Below are positions 1 through 9,932 of a stretch of DNA of 31,558 nucleotides, one piece after another. The DNA is from Branchiostoma floridae (lineage: Eukaryota; Chordata; Leptocardii; Amphioxiformes; Branchiostomatidae): contig NC_049981.1 of the NCBI RefSeq assembly GCF_000003815.2, positions 19,158,259 through 19,189,816 on the forward strand. Direction: 5' to 3'. A program made the position numbers and the translations under genes. Every line of letters begins with the position of its first letter. The stretch's first letter is position 1. The notes under the pieces are model-generated. The model worked only from the letters and a program-made list of their open reading frames with translations. It made no database searches and was not told the origin of the DNA.

Positions 1-1629
1 ATTACTCAAGAACGGCTGGATGGATTGTTTCATACTGTTGTGTTTGGTGGGGTGTGATGAAAGCTCGGATCGATGAGATTTTGGGAGCCGTATCTGTCGT
101 TATAATCGATGTAATAATATCAGAAATCACCCCTATATTTGAGATATATTGGTACAGGCACCGTGCTTTATGTGTTTGTTAATGGGCTTAGCTCCAAGCA
201 GATGGTGAGGTGACAGCTGTTCACATGGTGATTAAAATGCCATTAGGTCCCTCATCTGGGTTGGGTGTCAGAAGTTTTATGGGCGATACAGATGTTCAGA
301 TTATGTTACGATAAGGGACAGTTGTTAGTTGTCTCTTTCGTAGCCAATGGTACTTGTTTTTTAGCAGACGGGGTTGGCGCCAAGTATTCATCTTACAGTT
401 GGTGCAGGGCTGTCAGAGGAAAGTGTGCATCTCGTTTTTGTACCGTGTGAACAGCTGATGTTATGACATATTGATGGAAAATCAAATCACCATCTGACTA
501 AAGTTGGTTACATCCCTTCTTCTTTCTGAGTTTCCCAACTTCCTACCACCACAGGGACAGCTCTGAGGCACATAGTCGAACCTCAATAATGCTGACAACC
601 TTAGACATTTTGAATGCCAAACATCAAGCTTAAGGAACACCACGCTACCATATGCTGTCGACCTCTTAAACGCACATTACACAATCAAGTGTCACATTTT
701 GATAATTACTAATCAGATGGACATCCTCTGTGTCATTAAATAAATACACCACTACTTTCCCATAACATTTATATTATATAACCATTACTCTCAAATACAA
801 CCGACTATAAACATACATACCATCCACAAAAAAGCAATAAATATTTCATGGAGGTATGAGGTCCCCGAACTCTAGTTTTCTTTGTTTTTTGTCAGTTCCA
901 TTATTTAGCATTGATAACACACTTACAGGTGGATTGAGTTTTCAATAGGTCGAATTTCTAATTTACTCTATCCACACACTTGCTTTGTTTTTGTTTCATT
1001 TCGTTAAGCTTTACTGTCATAACTTCAATATCCATCAGTTAGCGTTATTTACACAATAAACTATTTTATATATTTCCGTTAACATATGTCAATAGTTTGA
1101 CCTATAACATCAACTTCTGTTGACTTCTGCTTCTCATGCCTTTTATATTCACTTGAAGTGATGGCTAAAAATCCTTTTAATGCAATGTATGCAGAGATTA
1201 TGGCAATGCGTGTATTGTGGGTGATTACAATGTGGCTGACAAAATACAGATTCTTGTGATTGTTTATACCTCTATAACTATAAGAAATTACAACATTTTG
1301 TTTTTGGTTCACAAACAAATAACTATCTACTATATAGTCTATCTACTATAGGCAAACGACCATTGCCGATGCGTAGAACATGAGATATCAAAACCGTGAG
1401 TTCCCATGGAGTACCGTGGAAAACCGCTAGGAGGCCTATTATCGACATTGACCTTTGTTTTCACGACCACTACCATCAAAAAATCAATAGGATCCCCCAC
1501 AGACTCTCGGGTTATGCTTTCCACAGACAGACAGACAGACGAACAAACGGCACCGACAGCATGACGTTTTTGACGAAGGTAATTACTGTGCAATACTGCT
1601 TTAAATTAACTACTAGTATTGCGCAGTAT

Positions 1630-1654
1630 CAAGGAGGTCTTTTCAACCTCCTTG
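1630..1654. repeat. Small hairpin CAAGGAGGT / ACCTCCTTG
   Basis: Nine-base perfect arms with a 7-base loop (CTTTTCA). Same outer sequence type as the palindrome at 6026-6061. Confidence 0.7.
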
Positions 1655-2056
1655 GCTGTATCAAGTATACATAAAACTTAACAAGTGCAATGTTACGATC
1701 TTCCACCCCAGAGTCAGCTCGAAGATTTATCATAGTCGTCTACACGTCAAGCTGCCTATCCACACACAAAACCCAGTGATCTAGGCCTTGACCCCCACAG
1801 TACTTTTCACTTTTAGTACACGAATGCTGTACCCCACTGGCCTTGACTTGCCGACACAGAGAGTGGCGCAGGAAACCGGGTGTGGACTTCTTGTGTCTGG
1901 AAAGGAAAATGGTCTTGGTGGGGCGTATAATGTTCACATATCTGAGTGAATATGTGCCAACTATTTGTACACTTCTTGCGGAGCTCCAACTTTTATGAGG
2001 GGAGGGGAGGCTGATTCGCGATTTTGAACATGGGCTAAGGTAAATGCAGGGTAAGG

Positions 2057-2076
2057 TACTAACGTTAACGTTAGTA
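2057..2076. repeat. Perfect 20-bp palindrome TACTAACGTTAACGTTAGTA
   Basis: Exact self-complementary sequence centred on GTTAAC. The core TAACGTTA also occurs singly elsewhere in the window (for example around 5953, 23711), so it may be a common oligomer of this genome. Confidence 0.7.
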
Positions 2077-2939
2077 GTTTCACAGCACCGAAAGCTACGT
2101 TTCCACTATGACAATATTGAGCAAAAGTACTATATTTGTCGATGACATTTTATCTCTGCGAATTTGATAGTTTTGAACTATGTATTTGATCGTGGTACTT
2201 TACGACAAACCTCCCAACTACTAGTATAAGTTACCCTGCCACACACTCTTGTCGTTCAGCTGATCTCACGTGATCATTTGCTATGTAATAAAGAATGAAA
2301 GAAGAATCGAACAAATGCAGATATGTTACTTGATTTAAGTAGAAATACGTTTTTGTTCTTGTGGCATATTCCGACACAATCTCTGCAAAATGCCAATACA
2401 TACAAAATATATGCAAAACACCTCTATGCGCTGAGAAACCGTACACGAGTATCAGCATATGTGGTGTGGAGTGTAGACATACTGCACGTCATCTTGTCGT
2501 CTAGATGTACCAATGTTGTAATTTAGCATCTAACGTTATATGTAGATTGTACTAGACTAGACGCATTGAATGTACTCCAAACGTTTTTTTAGTTGCCATA
2601 GTGTAGCAAGGTAAGGTAGTCGTCCTCAACATAAGCCGTGTTTTTCATGTACATGATGTAGATAAGGGTAGTGTAGTGCGGCTCCGCTACGGCTCACGTT
2701 GGCCTCTATCAGGCTCTGGGGATCGGTGATCTAATCAATGAGGTTCTTGGTCTTCAACCTTGAACCTTGAACGTGGACATCAGAGATGCCTTCACGGGTC
2801 GCAATTGATCCTTCTTCTCCTCTCAGACTAGTAGAAATACCTTCTTGGTCTAATGTAGTAGAAATTGGACAAACAGAATGAAAACAGTACACTTGGGGAG
2901 TTGGCCGGTCAGAGGAGTTATTTCCTCACCGTTATCAAA

Positions 2940-3967
2940 TCAAGTTTATTGCAAATTCTTGCTCGTGGGCTAATTGCAGGTAACATAGATTCAAACAGTG
3001 TAAAATACAATAACACAAGTGTCTACTCTAGTCTAAAACTAGTAAAAGCTAACTCTAGATCCTGGGCTATTGGGTTCGACTCCTTTTTCGAAGACAGTGG
3101 AAGACGAAAGATCCCACTTTTCATTATGTGTGGGTTTAGTGAAGTTAAAAGGTGAGCTGCTTTCTTTTTGTCAGTGAATGTGAGAAAGTTTGGATGGAAT
3201 TTGATGGCTTCTTTGAACAGCTCTTTTCTTTCTTGATTATAGAAAGAGCAGTTTGACATAAAATGTGTCTCGTCTTCCACCACGTTTGACGTGCATTGTT
3301 TGCACGTTCTTTCACACATGGATAGCCTCTTGTACCGCCCTCTCTCGAGAGGGTGGGCACTAATTCTAATTTTGCTGATTGCCGAGCGTAAATCAAAATT
3401 ATCTAATTCTAAGTATTTTTCTATAGTATGTGCTGTTTTACAGGTCTTATAAAATCTTAGCTTACCAGTATCTATACTCAAGATAAGACGAGAGGTTTGG
3501 ATAAACATATCAGAGATTCTAGATCTTATCATTGTACATATAGATCTGAGATCACTAAGTGAGTTACATGAATAGAAAAGGTAGGAGTGGCCACTACCAT
3601 CTAAAATTTCTTTCACTCGTTGTAACAAGGTTCTTCTACGACTGTTAGAAATAGATTTATGTTGATACAGAAGGGCATCAGCTTGTAACAAATGTCTTTG
3701 AGGATCCATTTGTAATAATCGTAGCCAGTAACGAATAACACGCACAGGTATATCTAAGTCTAAAGGAAATCTGCCAAGCTCCGCTCTGGATGCTAAATTA
3801 CTACAATTTCTAGGAAGTCCAAGTATATTCTTACAAAAACGGTGATGGGAAATTTCAATTGGGGAGTTGTCATTAATAGACTCTGTGCCACAAATTTCAC
3901 ACCCATATAGGAGAATCGGCTTTATACAGGAATCAAATATTTTTAACAAGCACTTTGGCGCTATCAC
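2940..3967 (-). mobile_element. LINE copy A (C-terminal ORF plus 3' UTR)
   Basis: The whole insertion, with the 3' end at the left. The 3' UTR (about 2940-3022) contains the family tail, seen on the plus strand as 'AAGTTTATTGCAAATTCTTG', then 'GGGCTAATTGCA'. Two more copies of this tail occur at about 7652 and 28094 in the same orientation. No poly(A) tail or clear target-site duplication could be defined by eye. Confidence 0.75.
3023..3967 (-). pseudogene. 5'-truncated non-LTR retrotransposon (CR1/L2-like) C-terminal ORF
   Basis: Minus-strand open frame of about 314 codons that is the C-terminal end of a LINE polyprotein, downstream of the catalytic reverse-transcriptase motifs. Near its start it has 'FDSCIKPILLYGCEICG', the thumb-region motif common to CR1/L2/Daphne-type elements. 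Later come 'NLASRAELGRFPL' and 'ISAHPLERGRYKR'. Near the end is a zinc-knuckle-like Cys/His set C-x2-C-x9-H-x4-C ('CKQC...ETHFMSNC'). An in-frame stop lies at 3968-3970, immediately before the first codon (GTG, not ATG), so homology begins abruptly there. This is the usual 5' truncation from incomplete reverse transcription. The remaining frame is free of stops and frameshifts, suggesting a fairly recent insertion. The catalytic part is absent, so the copy cannot be autonomous. Family placement is from remembered motifs. Confidence 0.8.
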
Positions 3968-6025
3968 TTAGTAGTAGTATCAGACCACGATCCGCGGAGC
4001 CTGGTACTAGAGGCTCGGCCATCCCTAATCTTCTCGATAAGTGTGTTGGGTTCTTTTACAATCAGGCTAGAGAGAACGGTTTGACGCTTGGGGCGTCTAA
4101 TAAAGCTCCCTCATACATGGCGTTGGATCGTCAGATTAAGGTTCCCATAGGGATCCAAAAGGACGTAAGCTAAACAGCCTTTATTACGCGGCATGCATCG
4201 CAATGTCAATTACGGCTGGTTTGACTCGAGCCCTTCCGAAGATAAAGCGAACATTGTGAGGACAAATCAGTGAGTTGGTGCGTCGAACTCTGCGATCGAT
4301 ACTTATTAATATTTCGGGTTGATCACCCTGGGAAGAAACTTAAGTCCGGTGACATGGCTGAAAAATTGTGCAAATCAGTAAGAAGTGGTGGCGGCAAAAT
4401 GATCTCCTCCCATGTTGAAAATATTGCCTCCAGCAAAAAGATACGTACGCCGGCGCACCTAAAGATCTACGAATGGGGCTATAAATCTTATAAATCTTAC
4501 AAATAAGCATAAATGTGGGACTGATAATGATAATGATGAGATATGAGGCAGCTCAGGTTCTTCCCAGAATTATATATTTTTTTACATTCTTGCCAATATT
4601 CAAACCAAAAGTGTACGTGTTGGGATCATGTGACATGGTATGGAGATCAATTACAGTTTCTCAAGACTGGAAATGACGGGACTGTGACTTCTGTAGCCGA
4701 GGCGACTGCGTGAATGTATGCTTCTCTTGCTTTCACTGTACATGTATATATTAGCCGTGTTGCACGGGCTAGTGTATAACATCAGAAGAAAGAGGAACCT
4801 CTGAAATGACGTCTATCAGAGGGACCATCCAATATAGAATTTCATTATCATTGTCATGATTGCATGTACTACCCTTTAACGAATTTAACTCAGACACTTT
4901 TTTATTTTTTCTTCAGTAGTCCCCTGTCCCCACAATCTTTCGATCATTAATTATTTTGTAAGAATTTTTTAATAACACAGGATGGCACAGACTCAGGAAG
5001 ATCCTTTAGAAATAAATTTCTTTAATTGCCTGGCGAACCGATGAATCGACAGAAAATTGAAATCATCAACCGACTCCCCTTTCTTTCCGACCTACCCCTT
5101 CTGTTGCAAAACAATAACGTTACCGCTCTGTGATCACCAGAGCTCGAGATCTAATTGATATAATTGATCATTCCTTCAGCGAAGCTTGAGATGTAATGAA
5201 CCATTCTTAGTGAGTTTTGCCAATACAGCAATCAGTCAGGCATTTCTACCCTTTTCTCAGTGGCGTCAGAAACCTAGGAAGACATCATCAATACTTCTGA
5301 AATCATCATGTGAGCCTTAAAAAGTTTTACTATCGAATGAGGTAGCTCATAAGTAATTTCCAAGTTTCACGGAAAATTCACAACAAAAATCGTATTCGAT
5401 TTCATCTTGGGAGAACGTAATTCTTGACAAATGTTATTGGCGTACCTTCACCAATGCCTCCTAGCGTTCAAAAGATTTACTACACCTACTTATCGTAAAA
5501 GGCACACTTTATCAAGCCGTTCTTTAGACATGTTTGTTTTCCTACGATAAGTCGTATTCAATCAAGAGAAAATCACCAAAAACATATTCTGTACATCAAC
5601 GGATGTTGCCAATGAGGAATCGCAGTAACTTTTCAAAATATATTTCCTACACTAAGGAGTTGTTTCCATAGCTTGAAGTATACCAGCTCCGTTTTACATT
5701 CGCTATTGATTGCAGAGCGGGGGCCGGGTAAAGCTCTCCAATTAGAAATTTATATTAATATCAGACTGCAGCTTGTTTTAGGTATTTTGATAGGCATTTT
5801 GTCAGTTTTCTTTTCGTCTGCCAGACTTTCAGAAATAACTCAGTCTTAATCTCCAAGCAGATACAACGGTAGCGTAAGATGGCATCAAAGCCAGAGGAGT
5901 GAAGCAGGCATAGGATTAGGTGTGTATTTGGCTTTCCTTTTCTCAGTGGAGTGCACTAGTAGTAACGTTAGTAGGTAAAACGGAGATGTCACATGCTTGG
6001 CTTTCAGGCGACTGTTTACATTGAA

Positions 6026-6061
6026 CAAGGAGCTTTTATACAGCTGTATAAAAGCTCCTTG
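6026..6061. repeat. Perfect 36-bp palindrome upstream of DLG5
   Basis: Arm CAAGGAGCTTTTATACAG is immediately followed by its exact reverse complement, with no loop. The centre is CAGCTG. It lies about 800 bp before the DLG5 start. The ends CAAGGAG/CTCCTTG are shared with the smaller hairpin at 1630-1654. Confidence 0.9.
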
Positions 6062-6433
6062 CTTTCAAGAAAGAATAACAAAAGCTATCTGCAGTTATTC
6101 CATTAAGCGATAGGCGACGTTCGTACAACAGTGCTCCAGCGGGATTTGCAGTTTCATTCATGGTCAGAGATTGGTGGTGATACCAGACAGGTGTGTGATG
6201 AAATCGTTCTTAGACAGTGTCTTTTGCGTCATTTATGTATATCTTAATGGTTCCTTTGACAATTCTTGCTGCGAATTCAGTGTTAAGAGGGTTTTGATCA
6301 TCTGGCAGTGTAAAACACTGGCTTGTCCAGGTAAGGCCGCACACCTTGTAAACCACGCCTACCCTATGACCCTTAACCTCCTCACCTGCAGTATAAGCTA
6401 CGTCAGCATCAGTGATTGAGCTGATTAATGGTA

Positions 6434-6460
6434 GGGCGGGGCTTTAATGCCCATATTTGG
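6434..6460 (+). promoter_or_regulatory. GC box next to a perfect CArG box
   Basis: GGGCGGGGC (Sp1/KLF type) at 6434-6442 is followed 8 bp later by CCATATTTGG (6451-6460), a full match to the SRF-binding CArG consensus. Spacing and proximity to the DLG5 start, about 410 bp upstream, suggest a core promoter element. Binding is inference. Confidence 0.35.
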
Positions 6461-6775
6461 TAGGCGGCTGACCTGAATTTCCATATATAGGCCGTACCCT
6501 AGAATGATTGACAGCGAGCAGCTGTTGTCAATGTAATGGCGAACTTGGTCAACTGTGACTGGGCCGTGTTTGGGAGTTTGGAGTTCAGTTGATATTCCCA
6601 CAACATAACAAGATCGTCGTCCACCAGGCCGTCTGGTCAACAGCTGAAGATGTAAGCTTCTCGTAGAAGTATGTTTAGGCTTCCCACACCATTCTGATCG
6701 TCGCAAAAAATCAGTAACAATCGGAAATGCGAGCATTTGCAACTTGAGCCTGTTGCGACATAATTTTGTTGCAAA

Positions 6776-6841
6776 ATGGCCGCCACTTTTGTATCGACGG
6801 ACCGGCAACACAGCGACTTTGCAAGGCGTCTTCCCGGCTGA
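6776..6841 (+). promoter_or_regulatory. Short upstream ORF embedded in a YY1-like element
   Basis: An ATG at 6776 inside CAAAATGGCCGCC opens a 21-codon ORF ending at the TGA at 6839-6841, 25 bp before the DLG5 ATG. It is in a different frame from the main CDS: 6776 to 6867 is 91 bases. If transcription starts upstream of 6776, it would act as a uORF. If the YY1-like element lies at the start site, as is common for such elements, the ATG may not be transcribed. Its peptide has no recognisable feature. Confidence 0.35.
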
Positions 6842-6866
6842 GTAGACCAAGATTTGGAAGCGAATC

Positions 6867-7161
6867 ATGGAAGACAAGCACAAGGAACTGTTGCAGCTTC
6901 ACCGTGCCAAGTTTGTGGAGTGTGTGAAGGTAGAGAGGTTGTGGGATACTCTCCAAGGGGCGGGGGTACTGACTCCCACAGACGTTTCGGATATTCAGAG
7001 TTCAGCTCAAGATGATGGAGGAAAAGTGGAGAAACTTTTGGACCTCTTGCTTGAGAGGGGCTCCAGCGCCTTCCAGAGTCTGTGTGTGGCCCTGGAGAAG
7101 ACGTACCCACATCTGCTGACGGTCATGTTCCTCGGGAGTAACCAGGGGACTCCTAATGCAG
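6867..7161 (+). CDS. DLG5: DLG5 exon 1: CARD-like N-terminal domain (coding part)
   Basis: First coding exon of a DLG5 (Discs large homolog 5) orthologue, a MAGUK scaffold involved in epithelial polarity, cadherin delivery and Hippo signalling (family knowledge). It encodes residues 1-98 plus one base of codon 99. The start ATG has a good context (A at -3, G at +4). The peptide starts MEDKHKELLQ. It carries the N-terminal helical, CARD-like fold expected for DLG5: 'LWDTLQGAGVLTP' near residues 25-37, 'KVEKLLDLLLERG' near 53-65, and 'ALEKTYPHLL' near 75-84, which is the most conserved part of this region in vertebrate DLG5. The exon ends at AATGCAG/GTTTGT in phase 1. That phase matches exon 2, and skipping directly to exon 3 would also keep frame. 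A stop follows shortly in the intron, so the apparent longer ORF to 7208 is read-through. The 5' UTR boundary cannot be set from sequence alone. Confidence 0.9.
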
Positions 7162-7172
7162 GTTTGTACGGT

Positions 7173-7193
7173 GGGAGGGTGGGGGAGGGGGGG
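7173..7193 (+). promoter_or_regulatory. G-quadruplex motif just inside intron 1
   Basis: GGGAGGGTGGGGGAGGGGGGG has four G runs with one-base loops on the sense strand, 11 bases after the exon 1 donor. Single-base loops predict a very stable parallel quadruplex in DNA or nascent RNA (established knowledge). An effect on splicing or transcription is inference. Confidence 0.6.
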
Positions 7194-7651
7194 ATGAAGA
7201 AACACTAAACGGTCCAGCATCCTCTCCATGCAGATGTAGTTTGGGTGGAAAATCGCGACATTTTCTGATTGCACGACCTAGACGACCACTGACCACAACA
7301 TTCGGCCACTGCAAAGTCCATTAACAGAATATTTTGATTGTAAGCATGCACTCGGGAAATGTCGCGAATTATCTTCTACACCAACATCTCATGGAGAGGC
7401 ACAGCATCCAAAGCTGGAGGACAAGGGGTGGGAGGGCGTTAAACTGCACAAATCCTTTTTTTGCAATTGACATTTTTGATAAACCTGGGTTTTCAGTGAT
7501 AAATCTTTGGACAAGGATGCTACTATGCAGGATGTCATATCATTATGACTTTTTTTTATTTAGAGCTGCAATTAGTGGGGGAGGGGGGCAGTGGTAGTGT
7601 CCACAGGTCCTCATCATAGGAAGTGACATCATGTTCAAAAATAGATGAATA

Positions 7652-7930
7652 ACAAGTTTATTTGCAAGTTCTTGGTGGAGGGCTAATTGCAACATGTAAC
7701 GGTATTTAGAAAAGTATACATATAGATAATAGTACTGTACAAGATACTATGGTGATGAGTGGCACAAGGGACTACTTGTACCATGGTGGAATACAAGCTA
7801 GCTAAGATATTATAATATTTTGGGTTTAACTTCTTTTTTTAAAGCAGCGGAAGACGAAGTGTTCCATTTTTTTCTGTTATGGGTGGGCTCTGGTAAGTTT
7901 ACAAGGATGTAGTTTTCTTTTCGTATGATA
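7652..7930 (-). mobile_element. LINE copy B, 3' end only, in DLG5 intron 1
   Basis: Shares with copy A the tail 'AAGTTTATTTGCAAGTTCTTG...GGGCTAATTGCAACATG', and further in the 'CTTCTTTTTTTAAAGCAGCGG', 'AAGACGAA' and 'TATGGGTGGGCTCTGG' stretches that correspond to copy A around 3078-3140. It is more diverged and has no open frame. The right boundary is approximate because similarity fades after about 7930. Confidence 0.65.
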
Positions 7931-8519
7931 AGTTTTGTTGGCTACTTTCAATAGCACTTTGGATAATATTAAAATCATTCAATGATGTACCCTTCAATTT
8001 TGTTGAAATCGTTCCTCTCTTGTTTCTCAGTCTTGTACTTTGTACATTACTAAACTACCTCATAACATAACAGACCAATTCTGTAAGACACAATAATGTG
8101 GTATACTAAAGTTCTCAGTGATGCAGACTGGCGCATGTTTTGAAGGTTTTAGTCGATTCATGCTTGTACTTGTAGTGTGGTTTTCTTTATAGATAATTGG
8201 AACTTTGGAAGGAAAGAGTATGTTCTCCTTGTTCATATCTCTCGTCAGCTGACTTGGGTAGCCATTATACATGTACAGACAGTTGCCCCCCTCCCCACCT
8301 GACTTTGTTAGATGGTATAATCAATGTTATATCGTATTCTTTTTCTCAACTCATGAATTATTGGTTAAAATGAAAAAAAATAGCATGACCTGTGAATATG
8401 ATCTGCTAAGAGGTCAGTTAAGTATCAGTTATTGGTATTTATAACCTGGGAAGGCTCAGCATAGCTGTCGCTAAGCGAGATCAGTCGTAAATGTGAAATG
8501 CCATCAGGTTATTTCTACA

Positions 8520-8740
8520 GTTAAATGGCGTAGTGGCTAAGCTAGTAGACACGAGTTGGAAAAGTTACAGGTTCGATTCCTGTCAACCTGTCTAGACACT
8601 GTGTTCTTGGGAAATGCAACTTTCCTCCCTCCACGCAGGTGTAGAAATGGTTACCCGATCAATGACAGTTGGGGAGGTAAAAGGCCGTGAGTCAGAGGAG
8701 AGGGATGGGCACTGCCTTCCAGTACTGTGCTCTAGACCAG
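8520..8740 (+). mobile_element. tRNA-derived SINE in DLG5 intron 1
   Basis: The head has both internal RNA polymerase III promoter parts: A box TGGCGTAGTGG at 8526-8536 and B box GGTTCGATTCC at 8570-8580, a perfect B-box match, at a spacing typical of a tRNA. It is followed by a tail region 'GTGTTCTTGGGAAATGCAAC', 'CACGCAGGTGTAGAAATGG' and 'GGGGAGGTAAAAGGCC', a pattern I recall from SINEs of marine invertebrates. The acceptor stem does not pair well, so this is not a functional tRNA. The right boundary is approximate, and a TA-flanked element begins immediately after it. Confidence 0.7.
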
Positions 8741-8744
8741 AGTA

Positions 8745-8922
8745 CAGTCAAACCTGTCTATAGTGGCCACTCAAGGGACCGGACAAATGTGGCCACAATA
8801 GACAGGTGGCCTCTGTATAGAGGTGGCAACTTGTAGATAAAATACCCAAGGGACCGACAAAAAGTGGCCACTATGGACAGGTGGCCCCTCTGTAGAGGTG
8901 GCCCCTAATACAGGTTTGACTG
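8745..8922 (+). mobile_element. 178-bp TA-flanked MITE with internal 75-bp repeat
   Basis: Terminal inverted repeats CAGTCAAACCTGT and ACAGGTTTGACTG are perfect and flanked by TA on both sides (8743-8744, 8923-8924), as expected for Tc1/mariner-type insertions. The inside consists of two diverged direct modules starting at 8772 and 8847. Each contains 'CAAGGGACCG', a 'GTGGCCAC' block, 'GACAGGTGGCC' and a 'TGTA(T)AGAGGTGGC' block. No transposase is present. Confidence 0.75.
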
Positions 8923-9879
8923 TACTAGATGCAGTGGATAACAACCCATTGTGCCCACAACCTCAAAAAGGATATGGGACTACTTTTCCTTCACCTTTTA
9001 CATGTTGTCCTCTTGCTCAGGTCAGAATCAAGACCTGTCTCAAGGAAGTACAATTGTATGTTTTGTATATTTACATAAGATGAATGTGACCTTCGTTTTT
9101 CACTGCACTACTTCAACAGCGTACATGCTTGCAGAATATTTTTCTTCAGCAACACGTCGATAGACTTTGCCCTCGCAGACTTATTAGTGTGAATGACTTA
9201 GTTTCAAAAGCGTCAGATGGTCTTTGATTGGCTAGGACTAGTACTGGAAATGTCATAGGCACAAGTACGTGGGCGTAAGGGGGTTGGTTCTTAATCTGCG
9301 TTGATCCTCATGGTACAAAGTCTGGTTTAAGGTTGCAAAAGCGTGACATATACATGTACTTTCACTTCTGTAGTACTACAACTTGTACAGTATTCTTTTA
9401 ATGTTATCTCAAAATACCCATATGCAACACATAATTTGAACCTACATGTATTTCAAAGATGTAAAAAAAAGTCTGCATGTCCAATTCTGCATGTGTAAAA
9501 GATCTTGTTTGAACTGCAGAAGTCTTATAGTCTATCACACTGCATCCCAAGGCTTGTATATTACACAGACTTTCACATAACGTACGAGCTTTGGATGTTA
9601 AGTTATCGTTAAATGTATAAAAAGTTGGTGCGAAAGTATGTGCACACTGTAAGGATATGCAGTTTGTCAACATTGTTATATCTTTTGGCAAAGTTAGGGA
9701 TTGTATGTTATAACATGGTGATAGATTGATTGGTTGGTTGGTTTACAGGGTGACAATATTATGAAAAGGTTATCATCACCTGTTGTCTTCCATGTATACA
9801 GCTGGTAATTCTCAATAATTAAACAAAATCTATCCATCATATGACAAGCACACAAGATATCATAGCCAGAAGTTCTGTT

Positions 9880-9932
9880 GCTGTACTAAGGAAAATCACA
9901 GGGAGGCTCCCGGTGATTTTCCTTAGTACAGC
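9880..9932. repeat. 53-nt hairpin with perfect 20-bp stem, intron 1
   Basis: Arm GCTGTACTAAGGAAAATCAC at 9880-9899 and its exact complement at 9913-9932. The loop itself pairs further (GGGAG with CTCCC around a single G), so the transcript would form a nearly continuous stem of about 25 bp. No flanking target duplication seen. Confidence 0.85.

Larger units (their letters stand above)
1..6389. other. Upstream flank without a recognised host gene
   Basis: Apart from the LINE (2940-3967) and the palindromes, I see no gene here. ORFs are short, start with non-ATG codons or lack any recognisable motif. This includes 4270-4506, a Lys-rich frame ending in a YKSYKSYK repeat that comes from tandem TATAAATCTTA. 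The stretches 1-1629, 2077-2939 and 4507-6025 are AT-rich with nothing assignable. Confidence 0.6.
6390..6866 (+). promoter_or_regulatory. DLG5: Putative DLG5 promoter and 5' UTR region
   Basis: Sequence directly upstream of the start codon, more GC- and CpG-rich than the flank. Visible motifs are an ACGTCA half-CRE around 6400-6406, a GC box GGGCGGGGC at 6434-6442, a CArG box CCATATTTGG at 6451-6460 that fits CC(A/T)6GG exactly, and CAAAATGGCCGCC at 6772-6784, which resembles the YY1 consensus. No clear canonical TATA box at a fixed distance was found, although CCATATATAGG lies at 6481-6491. Motif matches only: the transcription start is unknown, and part of this stretch is probably 5' UTR. 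Confidence 0.45.

Noticed and set aside
1530-1545. CAGACAGACAGACAG tract
   Set aside because: Short tetranucleotide repeat without array structure; not a CRISPR or other system.
3955-4506. ORFs right of LINE copy A (3955-4173 and 4270-4506)
   Set aside because: Non-ATG starts, no recognisable domain, Lys/Tyr run derived from a simple repeat. Could be another decayed repeat, but not supportable.
6425-6883. 152-codon minus-strand ORF overlapping the promoter and the DLG5 start
   Set aside because: No recognisable motif. It starts inside exon 1 and runs antisense through the 5' UTR; most likely a chance open frame in GC-richer DNA.
8520-8600. Functional tRNA gene
   Set aside because: A and B boxes fit, but the acceptor stem does not pair and a SINE-type body follows, so it is called a SINE.
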